Below, one piece after another: positions 1 through 5,672 of a DNA stretch of 8,634 nt (position 1 is its first letter; each line of letters begins with the position of its first letter). Made by a program: the position numbers and the translations under genes. This stretch comes from Ruminiclostridium sp. (GTDB lineage: Bacteria; Bacillota; Clostridia; DSM-8532), in the NCBI GenBank assembly GCA_003535195.1, contig DOHN01000188.1:62917-71550 (forward strand), read 5' to 3'. Under the pieces are notes generated by a model that saw only the letters and a program-made list of their open reading frames with translations, was not told the origin of the DNA and made no database searches.

Positions 1-30
1 GGCATGGGCGGTATGGGCGGCATGATGTAA
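1..30 (+). CDS. groEL: GroEL chaperonin, C-terminal end only (partial)
   Basis: The window opens in frame with GMGGMGGMM and a TAA stop. This Gly-Gly-Met tail is the typical flexible C-terminus of bacterial GroEL (Cpn60), which projects into the folding chamber of the 14-subunit ring. Only nine codons are visible, so the call rests on the tail motif and on the strong terminators that follow, as expected at the end of a groES-groEL operon. Another Gly/Met-rich protein end is possible but less likely. Confidence 0.85.
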   Translation, partial: GMGGMGGMM

Positions 31-36
31 CAGCCG

Positions 37-80
37 TCAAGCCTGCCACGGGGTGTATTCCTCCGGCAGCCCTTGATTTT
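37..80 (+). terminator. Intrinsic terminator after groEL
   Basis: TCAAG (37-41) pairs with CTTGA (72-76), and CTGCC (43-47) pairs with GGCAG (65-69) across a small internal loop. The apical part can pair further through GGGG and CCTCC. The stem is followed at once by TTTT (77-80). It begins seven bases after the groEL stop. The U run is short, so termination may be partial. Confidence 0.6.
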
Positions 81-90
81 AGATATATGC

Positions 91-135
91 GAAAGAGACA
101 GGTCTTCCCTCCGGAGGCTTGTCTCTTTTGCTTTT
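91..135 (+). terminator. Second, stronger intrinsic terminator after groEL
   Basis: AAAGAGACA (92-100) pairs perfectly with TGTCTCTTT (120-128). Pairing continues inward with G-U wobbles to C107-G113, giving about 16 bp closed by a five-base loop (108-112). T-rich sequence follows (126-135). It lies only 11 bases after the first hairpin, so groEL transcripts meet two stops in tandem. The stem has A-rich sequence on its other side, so it could also act on the minus strand. Confidence 0.7.
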
Positions 136-201
136 GCAGCTTTGTCACTGGGACCATTCTGCCGGCAAGCCCTGTCAAATTCGGCATCCGGTCGAATTGT
201 C

Positions 202-230
202 TTGAATTTTGACAGGCGCCGGCTTATAAT
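202..230 (+). promoter_or_regulatory. Promoter for the B12 riboswitch and btu operon
   Basis: TTGAAT (202-207) is a plausible -35 box, 17 bases before a perfect -10 TATAAT (225-230). Transcription would start near 237, about 14 bases before the first aptamer helix, which is where a riboswitch promoter should be. The 131-201 stretch just upstream shows no other recognisable element. Confidence 0.65.
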
Positions 231-250
231 AAATTTACAATCGAATAATG

Positions 251-406
251 CACAACGGTGCATTTTATGCTTAATAGGGAACCGGGTGAGAAGCCCGGGC
301 TGTCCCAGCAACCGTGAAGCTGACGAAGCGGCGTATACCACTGATTTTTTCGGGAAGGTGCTGCCAGAGGATGAAGCAAAGTCGGTAGACCTGCCGTGGT
401 GTTGTG
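251..406 (+). promoter_or_regulatory. Cobalamin (B12) riboswitch aptamer
   Basis: The aptamer is closed by helix P1: CACAAC (251-256) with GTTGTG (401-406). Inside are the conserved core pieces in the right order: GGGA (277-280) pairing with TCCC (303-306); a CCGGG/CCCGG hairpin (282-286 with 294-298) with loop TGAGAAG; ACCACTG (337-343); GGGAAGG (352-358); GATGA (370-374); and the B12 box GTCGGTAGACCTGCC (381-395). These match the known cobalamin riboswitch family (Rfam RF00174 type). It precedes B12 uptake genes, so cobalamin binding should lower their expression. Which cobalamin form it prefers (adenosyl, methyl or hydroxo) cannot be judged safely from sequence. Confidence 0.95.
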
Positions 407-452
407 TTTCTTCTGGGGCTTAAGAGTAAAATATGATAGTCTGAAGGCTTGC

Positions 453-486
453 AGCCCCCCTTAAATTTTGAAGGAGGGCTTTTTTT
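453..486 (+). terminator. Riboswitch-controlled intrinsic terminator (expression platform)
   Basis: AGCCCCCCTT (453-462) pairs with AAGGAGGGCT (471-480) with a single C-A mismatch. The loop is AAATTTTG and seven T residues follow (480-486). It lies between the aptamer and btuF with no gene upstream to end, so it is best read as the off-switch of the riboswitch. An upstream GGGGCT (415-420) is complementary to AGCCCC (453-458) in the 5' arm and could form a competing antiterminator; that part is inference. The rest of the leader (487-556) shows nothing firm. Confidence 0.88.
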
Positions 487-573
487 AGCGGCTGCTTTAG
501 GTTTACGGCAGATCAATAGAAGAGACAGGTTCTGATTGGTTTAGCGAAAAGATACGAAAGGAGCTTTCTTAGA

Positions 574-1545
574 ATGAAAAAGATATTACCGGTTTTATTA
601 GCTGCAGTTCTTCTATTTACAGCGGCGGGATGCGGTGCAAATCCGCAACAGGGAGCAGGGCCCTCCGGCAATCCTGTCTCCCAATCCGGCGCCTCTCCTG
701 AGGCGGTCCCTGAAGGGTCGGGTCCTTTTGCTGTGACCGACAGCCGGGGCGTGGATATTACTTTTGATAAAATTCCTGAAACCATTGTATCACTGACGCC
801 TTCCAATACCGAAATTCTTTATGCACTGGGGATGGAAGAAAAAATAATAGCCGTCAGCGATTACTGCAACTATCCCGAAGAAACAGCAAGCAAGCAAAAG
901 CTGCCCACGGGCGAGCAGCTGGATTTGGAATCTCTGATCAGCTTAAACCCCGATGTCGTATTCTTAGGCAATATGTCGGTCATGGATGATCAAATGCGCC
1001 AGTTAGAGGAATCCGGTATCAAATTGGTAGTAACAGAAGCCAACACTCTTGCTGAAACCTATGAAGTAATGGGCCTTATCGGTAAAATTACGGGCAAGGC
1101 TCAGGAGGCATCCGCCATGGCGGATGCTATGAAGAAGGGCTTTGAAAAAATCAGGGAAGAAGTGCGGGGAAAGGCGCAAAGGACTGTTTATGTGGAAGTT
1201 TCTCCGCTTCAATACGGGCTTTGGTCCTGTGGGAAAAATACATTTATCCAGGAACTTATTGATATCGTGGGCGCTAAAAATATCTTCGACGATGTAGAAG
1301 GCTGGACCTCCGTTTCGGAAGAACAGGTATTGCAGCGGAATCCGGACATCATACTGACAACAGCCAGCCCGCTGACGGGAATAAAGGATCCCATCGGAGA
1401 TATTGTTTCGAGACAGAACTGGAGCGGTATTTCAGCTGTCAAAAATAATAAGGTTGTGATGCTGGATTCCGATATGAGCACCAGGCCCGGCCCCAGGCTG
1501 TTGGATGCGGCAAAAGCGCTTGTTCAGATTATTTATGGGGAATAA
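574..1545 (+). CDS. btuF: Cobalamin/corrinoid ABC transporter substrate-binding lipoprotein
   Basis: A 323-residue extracellular binding protein that should capture corrinoids and deliver them to the BtuCD-type transporter. It has a lipoprotein signal peptide: Lys-Lys, a hydrophobic core, then AAGC with Cys20 as the lipid-modified residue. A Gly/Pro/Ser-rich linker runs to about residue 51. The rest is a BtuF/FecB-type two-lobed binding domain (PF01497 family) with SLTPSNTEILYALG around residues 73-86. Glu80 there, and the Glu residues in SVSEEQVLQRNPDII, fit the acidic residues that dock each lobe onto the permease. The ATG has AAAGGAG ten bases upstream (557-563). The family also includes iron-siderophore and heme binders; the B12 riboswitch in front is what points to corrinoids. 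The stop overlaps the ribosome binding site of the permease gene, so the two are tightly linked. Confidence 0.92.
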   Translation: MKKILPVLLAAVLLFTAAGCGANPQQGAGPSGNPVSQSGASPEAVPEGSGPFAVTDSRGVDITFDKIPETIVSLTPSNTEILYALGMEEKIIAVSDYCNYPEETASKQKLPTGEQLDLESLISLNPDVVFLGNMSVMDDQMRQLEESGIKLVVTEANTLAETYEVMGLIGKITGKAQEASAMADAMKKGFEKIREEVRGKAQRTVYVEVSPLQYGLWSCGKNTFIQELIDIVGAKNIFDDVEGWTSVSEEQVLQRNPDIILTTASPLTGIKDPIGDIVSRQNWSGISAVKNNKVVMLDSDMSTRPGPRLLDAAKALVQIIYGE

Positions 1546-1558
1546 GGAGAGCGTTCGG

Positions 1559-2632
1559 ATGATTGGGCAAAAGGCTGCCATGAAGAAGGAAAAAGCGGGC
1601 GGAATGTTGTTTTTATTGCTGCCTGCATCGTTATTGCTGATTGCGGCTTTTATTCTGTCGGTTTCGGTGGGAAGTGTGCGGATACCTCCCTCGCAAACAG
1701 TAAGGCTCCTGTTTCATCGGCTTTTTGGCACTGGGAATATTGATGATATCCCGCCAAACACCGCTGTTATATTGTTTAACGCACGTATGCCGAGAGCCGT
1801 ATTGGCTGGGATGGTCGGAGCGGCTTTGTCGGTGGCGGGAGCGGCCATGCAGGGACTTTTAAAAAATCCCCTGGCAGATGGTTCCACCCTGGGAATTACC
1901 TCAGGTGGTGCGCTGGGTGCTGTGATGTTCATTGTTTCGGGTATTCAGCTTCCTTTTTTTCAGGAGGGCGGCCTTGCCCTTATGAGCATTCTGTTTTCTT
2001 TTTTATCCCTGCTCCTTATTTTAGCTTTTACAAGCAGGGTCGACGCCGGCCTCTCAACACAGACCATTATTCTGACAGGAGTTATTTTTTCCATGCTGAC
2101 CAGCAGCCTCACCAGCCTTCTGGTGACCTTATCCAGTGACAGCCTCAAACAGGTTGTTTTTTGGTCCATGGGATCCTTTTCAGGGAGGGGCTGGACCCAT
2201 GTTCTTCTTATGCTTCCGTTCTTTCTGGCGGGAACTGCAGTTCTGCTTTTGATATGCAGAGAATTGGATGCCTTCTCCCTTGGTGAGGAGCAGGCCAGAT
2301 ACCTAGGTGTGAATACCAGGAAAATAAAGCTCCTTATTCTGGCAATGGTATCGGTCCTGGTGGGAATATCGGTGGCAGTCAGCGGCACCATCGGATTTGT
2401 GGGATTGCTGATTCCCCATATTACCAGAATGCTGACAGGGCCCGGCCATAAAAAACTGCTGATTTTATCCACATTGCTGGGCGCAAGCTTCCTTATGCTG
2501 ACCGATCTGCTGGCCAGAACAATAATGAGCCCTGCCGAGCTCCCCATTGGTGTTGTGACTTCATTGATCGGCGCGGTGCTCTTTATCTATATTTTTTATA
2601 ACCAGACCAATAAGAATACAAAGGAATTTTAG
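1559..2632 (+). CDS. btuC: Cobalamin/corrinoid ABC transporter permease (FecCD/BtuC family)
   Basis: A 357-residue polytopic membrane protein, probably with about ten membrane helices, that forms the channel half of a homodimeric type II importer. Family motifs are clear: ARMPR (75-79), then GAAMQGLLKNPLAD (94-107), LGITSGG, and near the C-terminus VSGTIGFVGLLIPHITRML, the region that faces the ATPase. The chosen ATG (1559) has AAGGAG (1544-1549) nine bases upstream. An in-frame ATG at 1505 would give an 18-residue extension inside btuF and lacks a good ribosome binding site. Length is normal for the family. The coding region ends one base before btuD, so translation is probably coupled. Substrate is inferred from the riboswitch, since the permease family also serves siderophores and heme. 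Confidence 0.92.
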   Translation: MIGQKAAMKKEKAGGMLFLLLPASLLLIAAFILSVSVGSVRIPPSQTVRLLFHRLFGTGNIDDIPPNTAVILFNARMPRAVLAGMVGAALSVAGAAMQGLLKNPLADGSTLGITSGGALGAVMFIVSGIQLPFFQEGGLALMSILFSFLSLLLILAFTSRVDAGLSTQTIILTGVIFSMLTSSLTSLLVTLSSDSLKQVVFWSMGSFSGRGWTHVLLMLPFFLAGTAVLLLICRELDAFSLGEEQARYLGVNTRKIKLLILAMVSVLVGISVAVSGTIGFVGLLIPHITRMLTGPGHKKLLILSTLLGASFLMLTDLLARTIMSPAELPIGVVTSLIGAVLFIYIFYNQTNKNTKEF

Positions 2633-2633
2633 T

Positions 2634-3389
2634 ATGCTTGAACTCAGGGATTTAACCGTAACGGCGGGAAATAAAGTGATTTGCGACAGGGTCTCCTTTA
2701 CGTTAAAGGAACATGATATCTTTATGGTTATCGGCCCTAACGGCGCGGGAAAAACAACTTTGATCAAGGCCGTCATGGGCGTTGTGCCCCATACGGGAAA
2801 AGCTCTTCTCGAAGGCAGGGAATTGACCCTGTTTTCTCCCCGCCAGCTTGCGCGGCAAATCGGCGTTCTCACCCAGACCCACCAGCCTCAATTTTCACAC
2901 AAGGTTTATGAGGTCGTTGCGCTGGGACGATATGCTTACCGGAGCAGTATTTTGAGCGGATTAACCCGGGAAGATAGGGATAAAATAGAGGAGGCCGTTG
3001 CTCTTACCGGTATTGAGCATCTGCGGGATCGATCGGTGCAGACCCTCTCCGGAGGCGAATTGCAGCGGGTATTTCTGGCCCAGCTTTTCGCTCAGAATCC
3101 CCGGCTTCTCATTTTGGATGAGCCGACCAACAACCTGGATTTGCAATATCAGATAGCCATCTTTGACATTGTCCGGGATTGGACCAAACAAAAGGGCAGA
3201 GCCGCCCTGGCCGTGGTTCATGACCTGAATCTGGTCTATTCCTACGGGACCCGGGCCATTCTTATGGAAGAGGGCAGGGTCTATGCCCGTGGGCCGGTGG
3301 ATGAAGTTTTGAGCAGCGAAAACCTCAAAGCCGTTTATAAGGTCGATGTGGCACAATGGATGCAGAATCTCTTAAAACACTGGCATTAG
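2634..3389 (+). CDS. btuD: Cobalamin/corrinoid ABC transporter ATP-binding protein
   Basis: A 251-residue cytoplasmic ATPase that powers the transporter. All nucleotide-binding motifs are present and intact: Walker A GPNGAGKT (34-41), Q-loop Gln81, signature LSGGE (138-142), Walker B LLILDE ending in Asp162-Glu163, D-loop NNLD (166-169) and H-loop His196. It resembles FecE/BtuD-type ATPases of the iron-B12 uptake group. The ATG lies one base after the btuC stop, with AAGGAA (2621-2626) inside the end of btuC as the likely ribosome binding site. No terminator is visible after the gene; the methyltransferase start follows 35 bases later. Confidence 0.92.
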   Translation: MLELRDLTVTAGNKVICDRVSFTLKEHDIFMVIGPNGAGKTTLIKAVMGVVPHTGKALLEGRELTLFSPRQLARQIGVLTQTHQPQFSHKVYEVVALGRYAYRSSILSGLTREDRDKIEEAVALTGIEHLRDRSVQTLSGGELQRVFLAQLFAQNPRLLILDEPTNNLDLQYQIAIFDIVRDWTKQKGRAALAVVHDLNLVYSYGTRAILMEEGRVYARGPVDEVLSSENLKAVYKVDVAQWMQNLLKHWH

Positions 3390-3410
3390 GCCCGCCGGCA
3401 AGAGAGATGG

Positions 3411-3416
3411 AAGGAG
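3411..3416 (+). promoter_or_regulatory. Ribosome binding site deciding a TTG start
   Basis: AAGGAG lies eight bases before TTG 3425. The in-frame ATG at 3407 overlaps this site and has only a weak purine run upstream, and the ATG at 3356 lies inside btuD. The site therefore favours the TTG as the true start of the methyltransferase. Confidence 0.7.
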
Positions 3417-3424
3417 ATAAGCTA

Positions 3425-4027
3425 TTGGAGCATTATTATACGGAAAAACCCCAGTCGGAAATCAGAGAAAACCGATTTTCTTACGAAACCAAAGGCAGGT
3501 CCCTGGAATTTATATCTGTCAGCGGTGTATTTGCATTCGGCGGGAAGGTAGACAGGGCCTCTCTTCTTCTTATAGAAAATTTTAAACCCTCGGGTGCAGG
3601 GAATTTTCTCCTGGATGTAGGCTGTGGCTTCGGACCCATTTCACTTTTTATTAAATCACGTTATCCGCATATTCAGGTACTGGCTGTTGATATCAATGAA
3701 AGGGCAGTCGAGTATACGAAAAAAAATGCTGCCGTCAATGACCTCTATATTGAAGTGATGAAGAGCGATCTCTATGAAGGAATCCAAGACAGGCTTTTCG
3801 GGGATATTGTTTCCAACCCGCCCTTTGCGGCCGGTAAAGCCTTGAACACCCGGCTCATCGAGGAGGGTTACGGGCGCCTCATGAAAAATGGAGCCCTCTG
3901 GCTTACGGCTTTTCATAACAAAGGGGGAGAGACCCTGAAAAAAATCATGAAGGCGACTTTCGGAAATGTGGAGGATATAGAGAAAAGCGGGGGAATCCGG
4001 GTCTACCGGTCTGTCAAAGAGTCCTGA
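3425..4027 (+). CDS. ybxB: Class I SAM-dependent methyltransferase, YbxB/RsmC-like (probable rRNA guanine methyltransferase)
   Basis: A 200-residue protein when read from TTG 3425. That start gives an N-terminus EHYYTEKPQSE, closely like the SEHYYSEKP start I recall for Bacillus YbxB, and almost the same length (about 201). The SAM-binding motif I is LLDVGCGFG (62-70), Asp89 in LAVDIN is the acidic residue expected to hold the SAM ribose, and the catalytic motif is NPPF (131-134). NPPF/Y with this layout is typical of the RsmC/RlmG group, which methylates exocyclic amines of guanines in rRNA; the exact target here is unknown. It follows btuD by 35 bases with no terminator between, so it probably shares the B12-controlled transcript. 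A role in cobalamin metabolism is not suggested by its motifs. The start is the least certain part; ATG 3407 would add six residues. Confidence 0.85.
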   Translation: MEHYYTEKPQSEIRENRFSYETKGRSLEFISVSGVFAFGGKVDRASLLLIENFKPSGAGNFLLDVGCGFGPISLFIKSRYPHIQVLAVDINERAVEYTKKNAAVNDLYIEVMKSDLYEGIQDRLFGDIVSNPPFAAGKALNTRLIEEGYGRLMKNGALWLTAFHNKGGETLKKIMKATFGNVEDIEKSGGIRVYRSVKES

Positions 4028-4138
4028 TTTTCTTGAGGGCGTACGAAACATCGCTCATAGTGTTAAATTACAATAACTTCGAAAAACACCACTCATGGCG
4101 CTAAAATACGAATCAGGTGAAAACGTGAAAATGCATGC
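4028..4138. other. Spacer between methyltransferase gene and str promoter
   Basis: No open frame with a ribosome binding site is visible here. An imperfect inverted structure can be drawn between CGCTCATAGTGTT (4051-4063) and AACACCACTCATGGCG (4085-4100), with bulges and a 21-base loop. It is not followed by a T run, so it is not an obvious terminator. No clear end signal for the btu-ybxB transcript was found. Confidence 0.4.
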
Positions 4139-4168
4139 TTGACAACTTAAAAGGTGCGGTGATACAAT
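4139..4168 (+). promoter_or_regulatory. Strong extended -10 promoter of the str operon
   Basis: A perfect -35 TTGACA (4139-4144) is followed after 18 bases by TACAAT (4163-4168). TG at 4160-4161 with one base before the -10 gives an extended -10 element. Transcription would start near 4175, leaving a leader of about 77 bases before ybxF. This strength fits genes for ribosomal proteins and elongation factors. The leader holds a small hairpin, TGTTAT (4209-4214) with ATAACA (4226-4231), of unknown meaning. Confidence 0.8.
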
Positions 4169-4239
4169 AATTGAGCATGTGAACCTTTATGTTTGCATGT
4201 TTTTGTGTTGTTATTTTTTATTGGCATAACACGAATCTT

Positions 4240-4244
4240 GGAGG
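4240..4244 (+). promoter_or_regulatory. Ribosome binding site deciding a GTG start
   Basis: GGAGG lies seven bases before GTG 4252. It selects this codon over the in-frame ATG at 4189, which lies within the leader, lacks such a site and would add a 21-residue hydrophobic extension not seen in the family. Confidence 0.8.
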
Positions 4245-4251
4245 ATTAATA

Positions 4252-4500
4252 GTGTTAGAGCTGCTTAAAAGAAAAGAGAAGGTCGTGGGAATAAAGCAAA
4301 CGAAGAAGGCTGCCGAGCTAGGCAGGTTGGAAGCGGTATTTATTGCGCACGATGCGGATCTTAGAGTTGTAACTCAATTGAGGCAACTTTGCGAGGAAAA
4401 GCAAATTCCTGTATATGGCATCGAGTCCATGAAACAGCTCGGGAAGGCCGCGGGAATTGATGTAAATGCCTCTGTTGTAGGCATTGAAAAAAATCAGTGA
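4252..4500 (+). CDS. ybxF: L7Ae-family kink-turn RNA-binding protein, YbxF type
   Basis: An 82-residue protein, the same length as Bacillus YbxF. It belongs to the L7Ae/L30e family, whose small alpha-beta-alpha fold binds kink-turns in RNA; YbxF is known as a ribosome-associated kink-turn binder of uncertain duty. Family signatures are GIKQTKKA (13-20), AHDAD (32-36) and ESMKQLGKAAGIDV (58-71), which includes the loop that contacts RNA. Placement directly before rpsL is the standard Firmicutes arrangement, although rpoC normally precedes it and does not here. It is the first gene after the str promoter. A 7-bp hairpin, ATTAACG (4500-4506) with CGTTAAT (4513-4519), begins at the last base of the stop codon and has no T run. 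Confidence 0.92.
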   Translation: MLELLKRKEKVVGIKQTKKAAELGRLEAVFIAHDADLRVVTQLRQLCEEKQIPVYGIESMKQLGKAAGIDVNASVVGIEKNQ

Positions 4501-4555
4501 TTAACGTATTTGCGTTAATTGATAAACATTATTTTGTAAGGAGGTGAATCGAAGA

Positions 4556-4972
4556 ATGCCAACATTTAACCAACTGGTCAGAAAGAGCAGAGAAAAGGTA
4601 TTGTACAAATCAAACTCTCCCGCGCTTCAGATAGGTATGAATACCCTGAAGAAGAGGCCTACCCAATTAAACTCACCTCAGAAGAGAGGGGTTTGCACAG
4701 TAGTTAAAACAACTACCCCTAAAAAGCCTAATTCAGCTCTTCGTAAGGTAGCAAGAGTTCGCTTGACAAACGGTATTGAGGTAACTGCCTATATCCCTGG
4801 AATCGGCCACAATCTGCAGGAGCACAGTGTTGTTCTTATCAGAGGGGGTCGTGTCAAGGACCTTCCCGGTGTAAGATACCATATCGTACGTGGTACTCTG
4901 GATACCGCAGGTGTTACAAACCGCCAGCAGAGCCGTTCAAAGTATGGCGCAAAGCGCGCTAAGAAGAAGTAA
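4556..4972 (+). CDS. rpsL: 30S ribosomal protein S12
   Basis: A 138-residue S12, the decoding-centre protein of the small ribosomal subunit. It contains the invariant [13 protein letters not shown] (52-64) and [13 protein letters not shown], including the Asp that is methylthiolated in some bacteria. The segment [20 protein letters not shown] (22-41) includes the insertion found in Firmicutes S12. Lys56, the classic streptomycin-resistance position in Bacillus numbering, is the wild-type Lys, as is the Lys in RVKDLPG. The ATG at 4556 is preceded by AAGGAGGTGA (4538-4547), an almost full anti-Shine-Dalgarno match, eight bases away. The GTG at 4544 lies inside that site and is rejected as a start. 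The gene follows ybxF by 55 bases. Confidence 0.98.
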   Translation: MPTFNQLVRKSREKVLYKSNSPALQIGMNTLKKRPTQLNSPQKRGVCTVVKTTTPKKPNSALRKVARVRLTNGIEVTAYIPGIGHNLQEHSVVLIRGGRVKDLPGVRYHIVRGTLDTAGVTNRQQSRSKYGAKRAKKK

Positions 4973-5150
4973 GACGAATTCATGATTTTCTGCTTTTTCT
5001 AAAAACCAATTTAACAGGACGAATCGACGTGCCGGACGTTGTTATCATATAGATTGTAACGTTTTGCACTGACGAGCCCTAAGAATTAGGGCCGAGTACC
5101 TGCGATACCGGGCGCTTGCCCGCAGTTATCATGCAAAGGAGGGAAGAATA
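4973..5150 (+). promoter_or_regulatory. Structured rpsL-rpsG intercistronic region
   Basis: This 178-base gap is long for a ribosomal protein operon. It holds three hairpins: ACGTT (5036-5040) with AACGT (5058-5062); a perfect 7-bp GCCCTAA (5076-5082) with TTAGGGC (5086-5092) around a GAA loop; and CGGGC (5109-5113) with GCCCG (5118-5122) around GCTT. The last ends 13 bases before the rpsG ribosome binding site. None is followed by a T run, so they are not terminators. In E. coli, S7 represses its operon by binding the rpsL-rpsG gap; a similar role here is inference only. GTTATCAT occurs at 5041-5048 and 5125-5132. Confidence 0.45.
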
Positions 5151-5621
5151 GTGCCAAGAAGAGGACATATCGCAAAAAGAGACGTACTTGCCGATCCCAT
5201 CTACAATGATAAGACTGTATCAAAGCTTATCAACAGTATAATGATGGACGGAAAAAAAGGTGTTGCACAAAAAATTGTATATGACGCTTTCGATATCATT
5301 AAGGAGAAAACCGGAAAGAATCCCCTTGAAGTATTTGAAGAAGCCATGAACAATATTATGCCCGTACTTGAGGTTAAGGCCAGAAGAGTCGGCGGTGCAA
5401 CTTACCAGGTTCCTATGGAAGTCAGACCTGACAGAAGACTTGCTTTAGGACTTCGCTGGCTGACAGGCTATGCGAGAAAGAGAAGCGAGCGCACCATGAG
5501 GGAAAGACTTGCATCGGAAATTATGGACGCAACAAACAACCTTGGCGGCGCCGTCAAGAAGAAGGATGACACTCATAAGATGGCAGAAGCCAACAAGGCA
5601 TTCGCACATTATAGGTGGTAA
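5151..5621 (+). CDS. rpsG: 30S ribosomal protein S7
   Basis: A 156-residue S7, the usual length, which starts assembly of the 30S head by binding the 3' major domain of 16S rRNA. The N-terminus [21 protein letters not shown] and the central [14 protein letters not shown] and [10 protein letters not shown] segments are highly typical, as is the AHYRW end. The start is GTG 5151, with AAGGAGG (5136-5142) eight bases upstream. In E. coli S7 is also the translational repressor of its operon, and the structured gap just before this gene leaves room for that here. The fusA ribosome binding site lies 38 bases after the stop. Confidence 0.98.
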   Translation: MPRRGHIAKRDVLADPIYNDKTVSKLINSIMMDGKKGVAQKIVYDAFDIIKEKTGKNPLEVFEEAMNNIMPVLEVKARRVGGATYQVPMEVRPDRRLALGLRWLTGYARKRSERTMRERLASEIMDATNNLGGAVKKKDDTHKMAEANKAFAHYRW

Positions 5622-5672
5622 TAATTATAATCGCAGCAAACATTGCACCACTACACCGAAAGGAGGGTATCG

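Noticed and set aside
209..230. TTGACA at 209-214 as the -35 box of the riboswitch promoter
   Set aside because: It is only ten bases from TATAAT, far too close. TTGAAT at 202-207 gives the proper 17-base spacing.
73..423. Open frame of 116 codons on the + strand across the leader
   Set aside because: It covers the groEL terminator and the whole cobalamin riboswitch, lacks a good ribosome binding site and has no recognisable protein features.
1505..1558. Upstream ATG start for btuC
   Set aside because: It lies inside the end of btuF, lacks a ribosome binding site and adds residues not expected in the family; ATG 1559 has AAGGAG at good spacing.
1960..2547. 195-codon open frame on the minus strand
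   Set aside because: It lies entirely antisense to btuC, whose family motifs are unmistakable, and has no plausible start signal or family resemblance.
4498..4524. Kink-turn after ybxF that could be bound by its own product
   Set aside because: The hairpin flanks contain GA on both sides, but the second GA is not adjacent to the helix and no three-base bulge fits, so the kink-turn pattern is not met.
5066..5100. Kink-turn at the GCCCTAA hairpin in the rpsL-rpsG gap
   Set aside because: GA precedes the helix on one side, but an extra C intervenes on the other and no outer stem can be formed.
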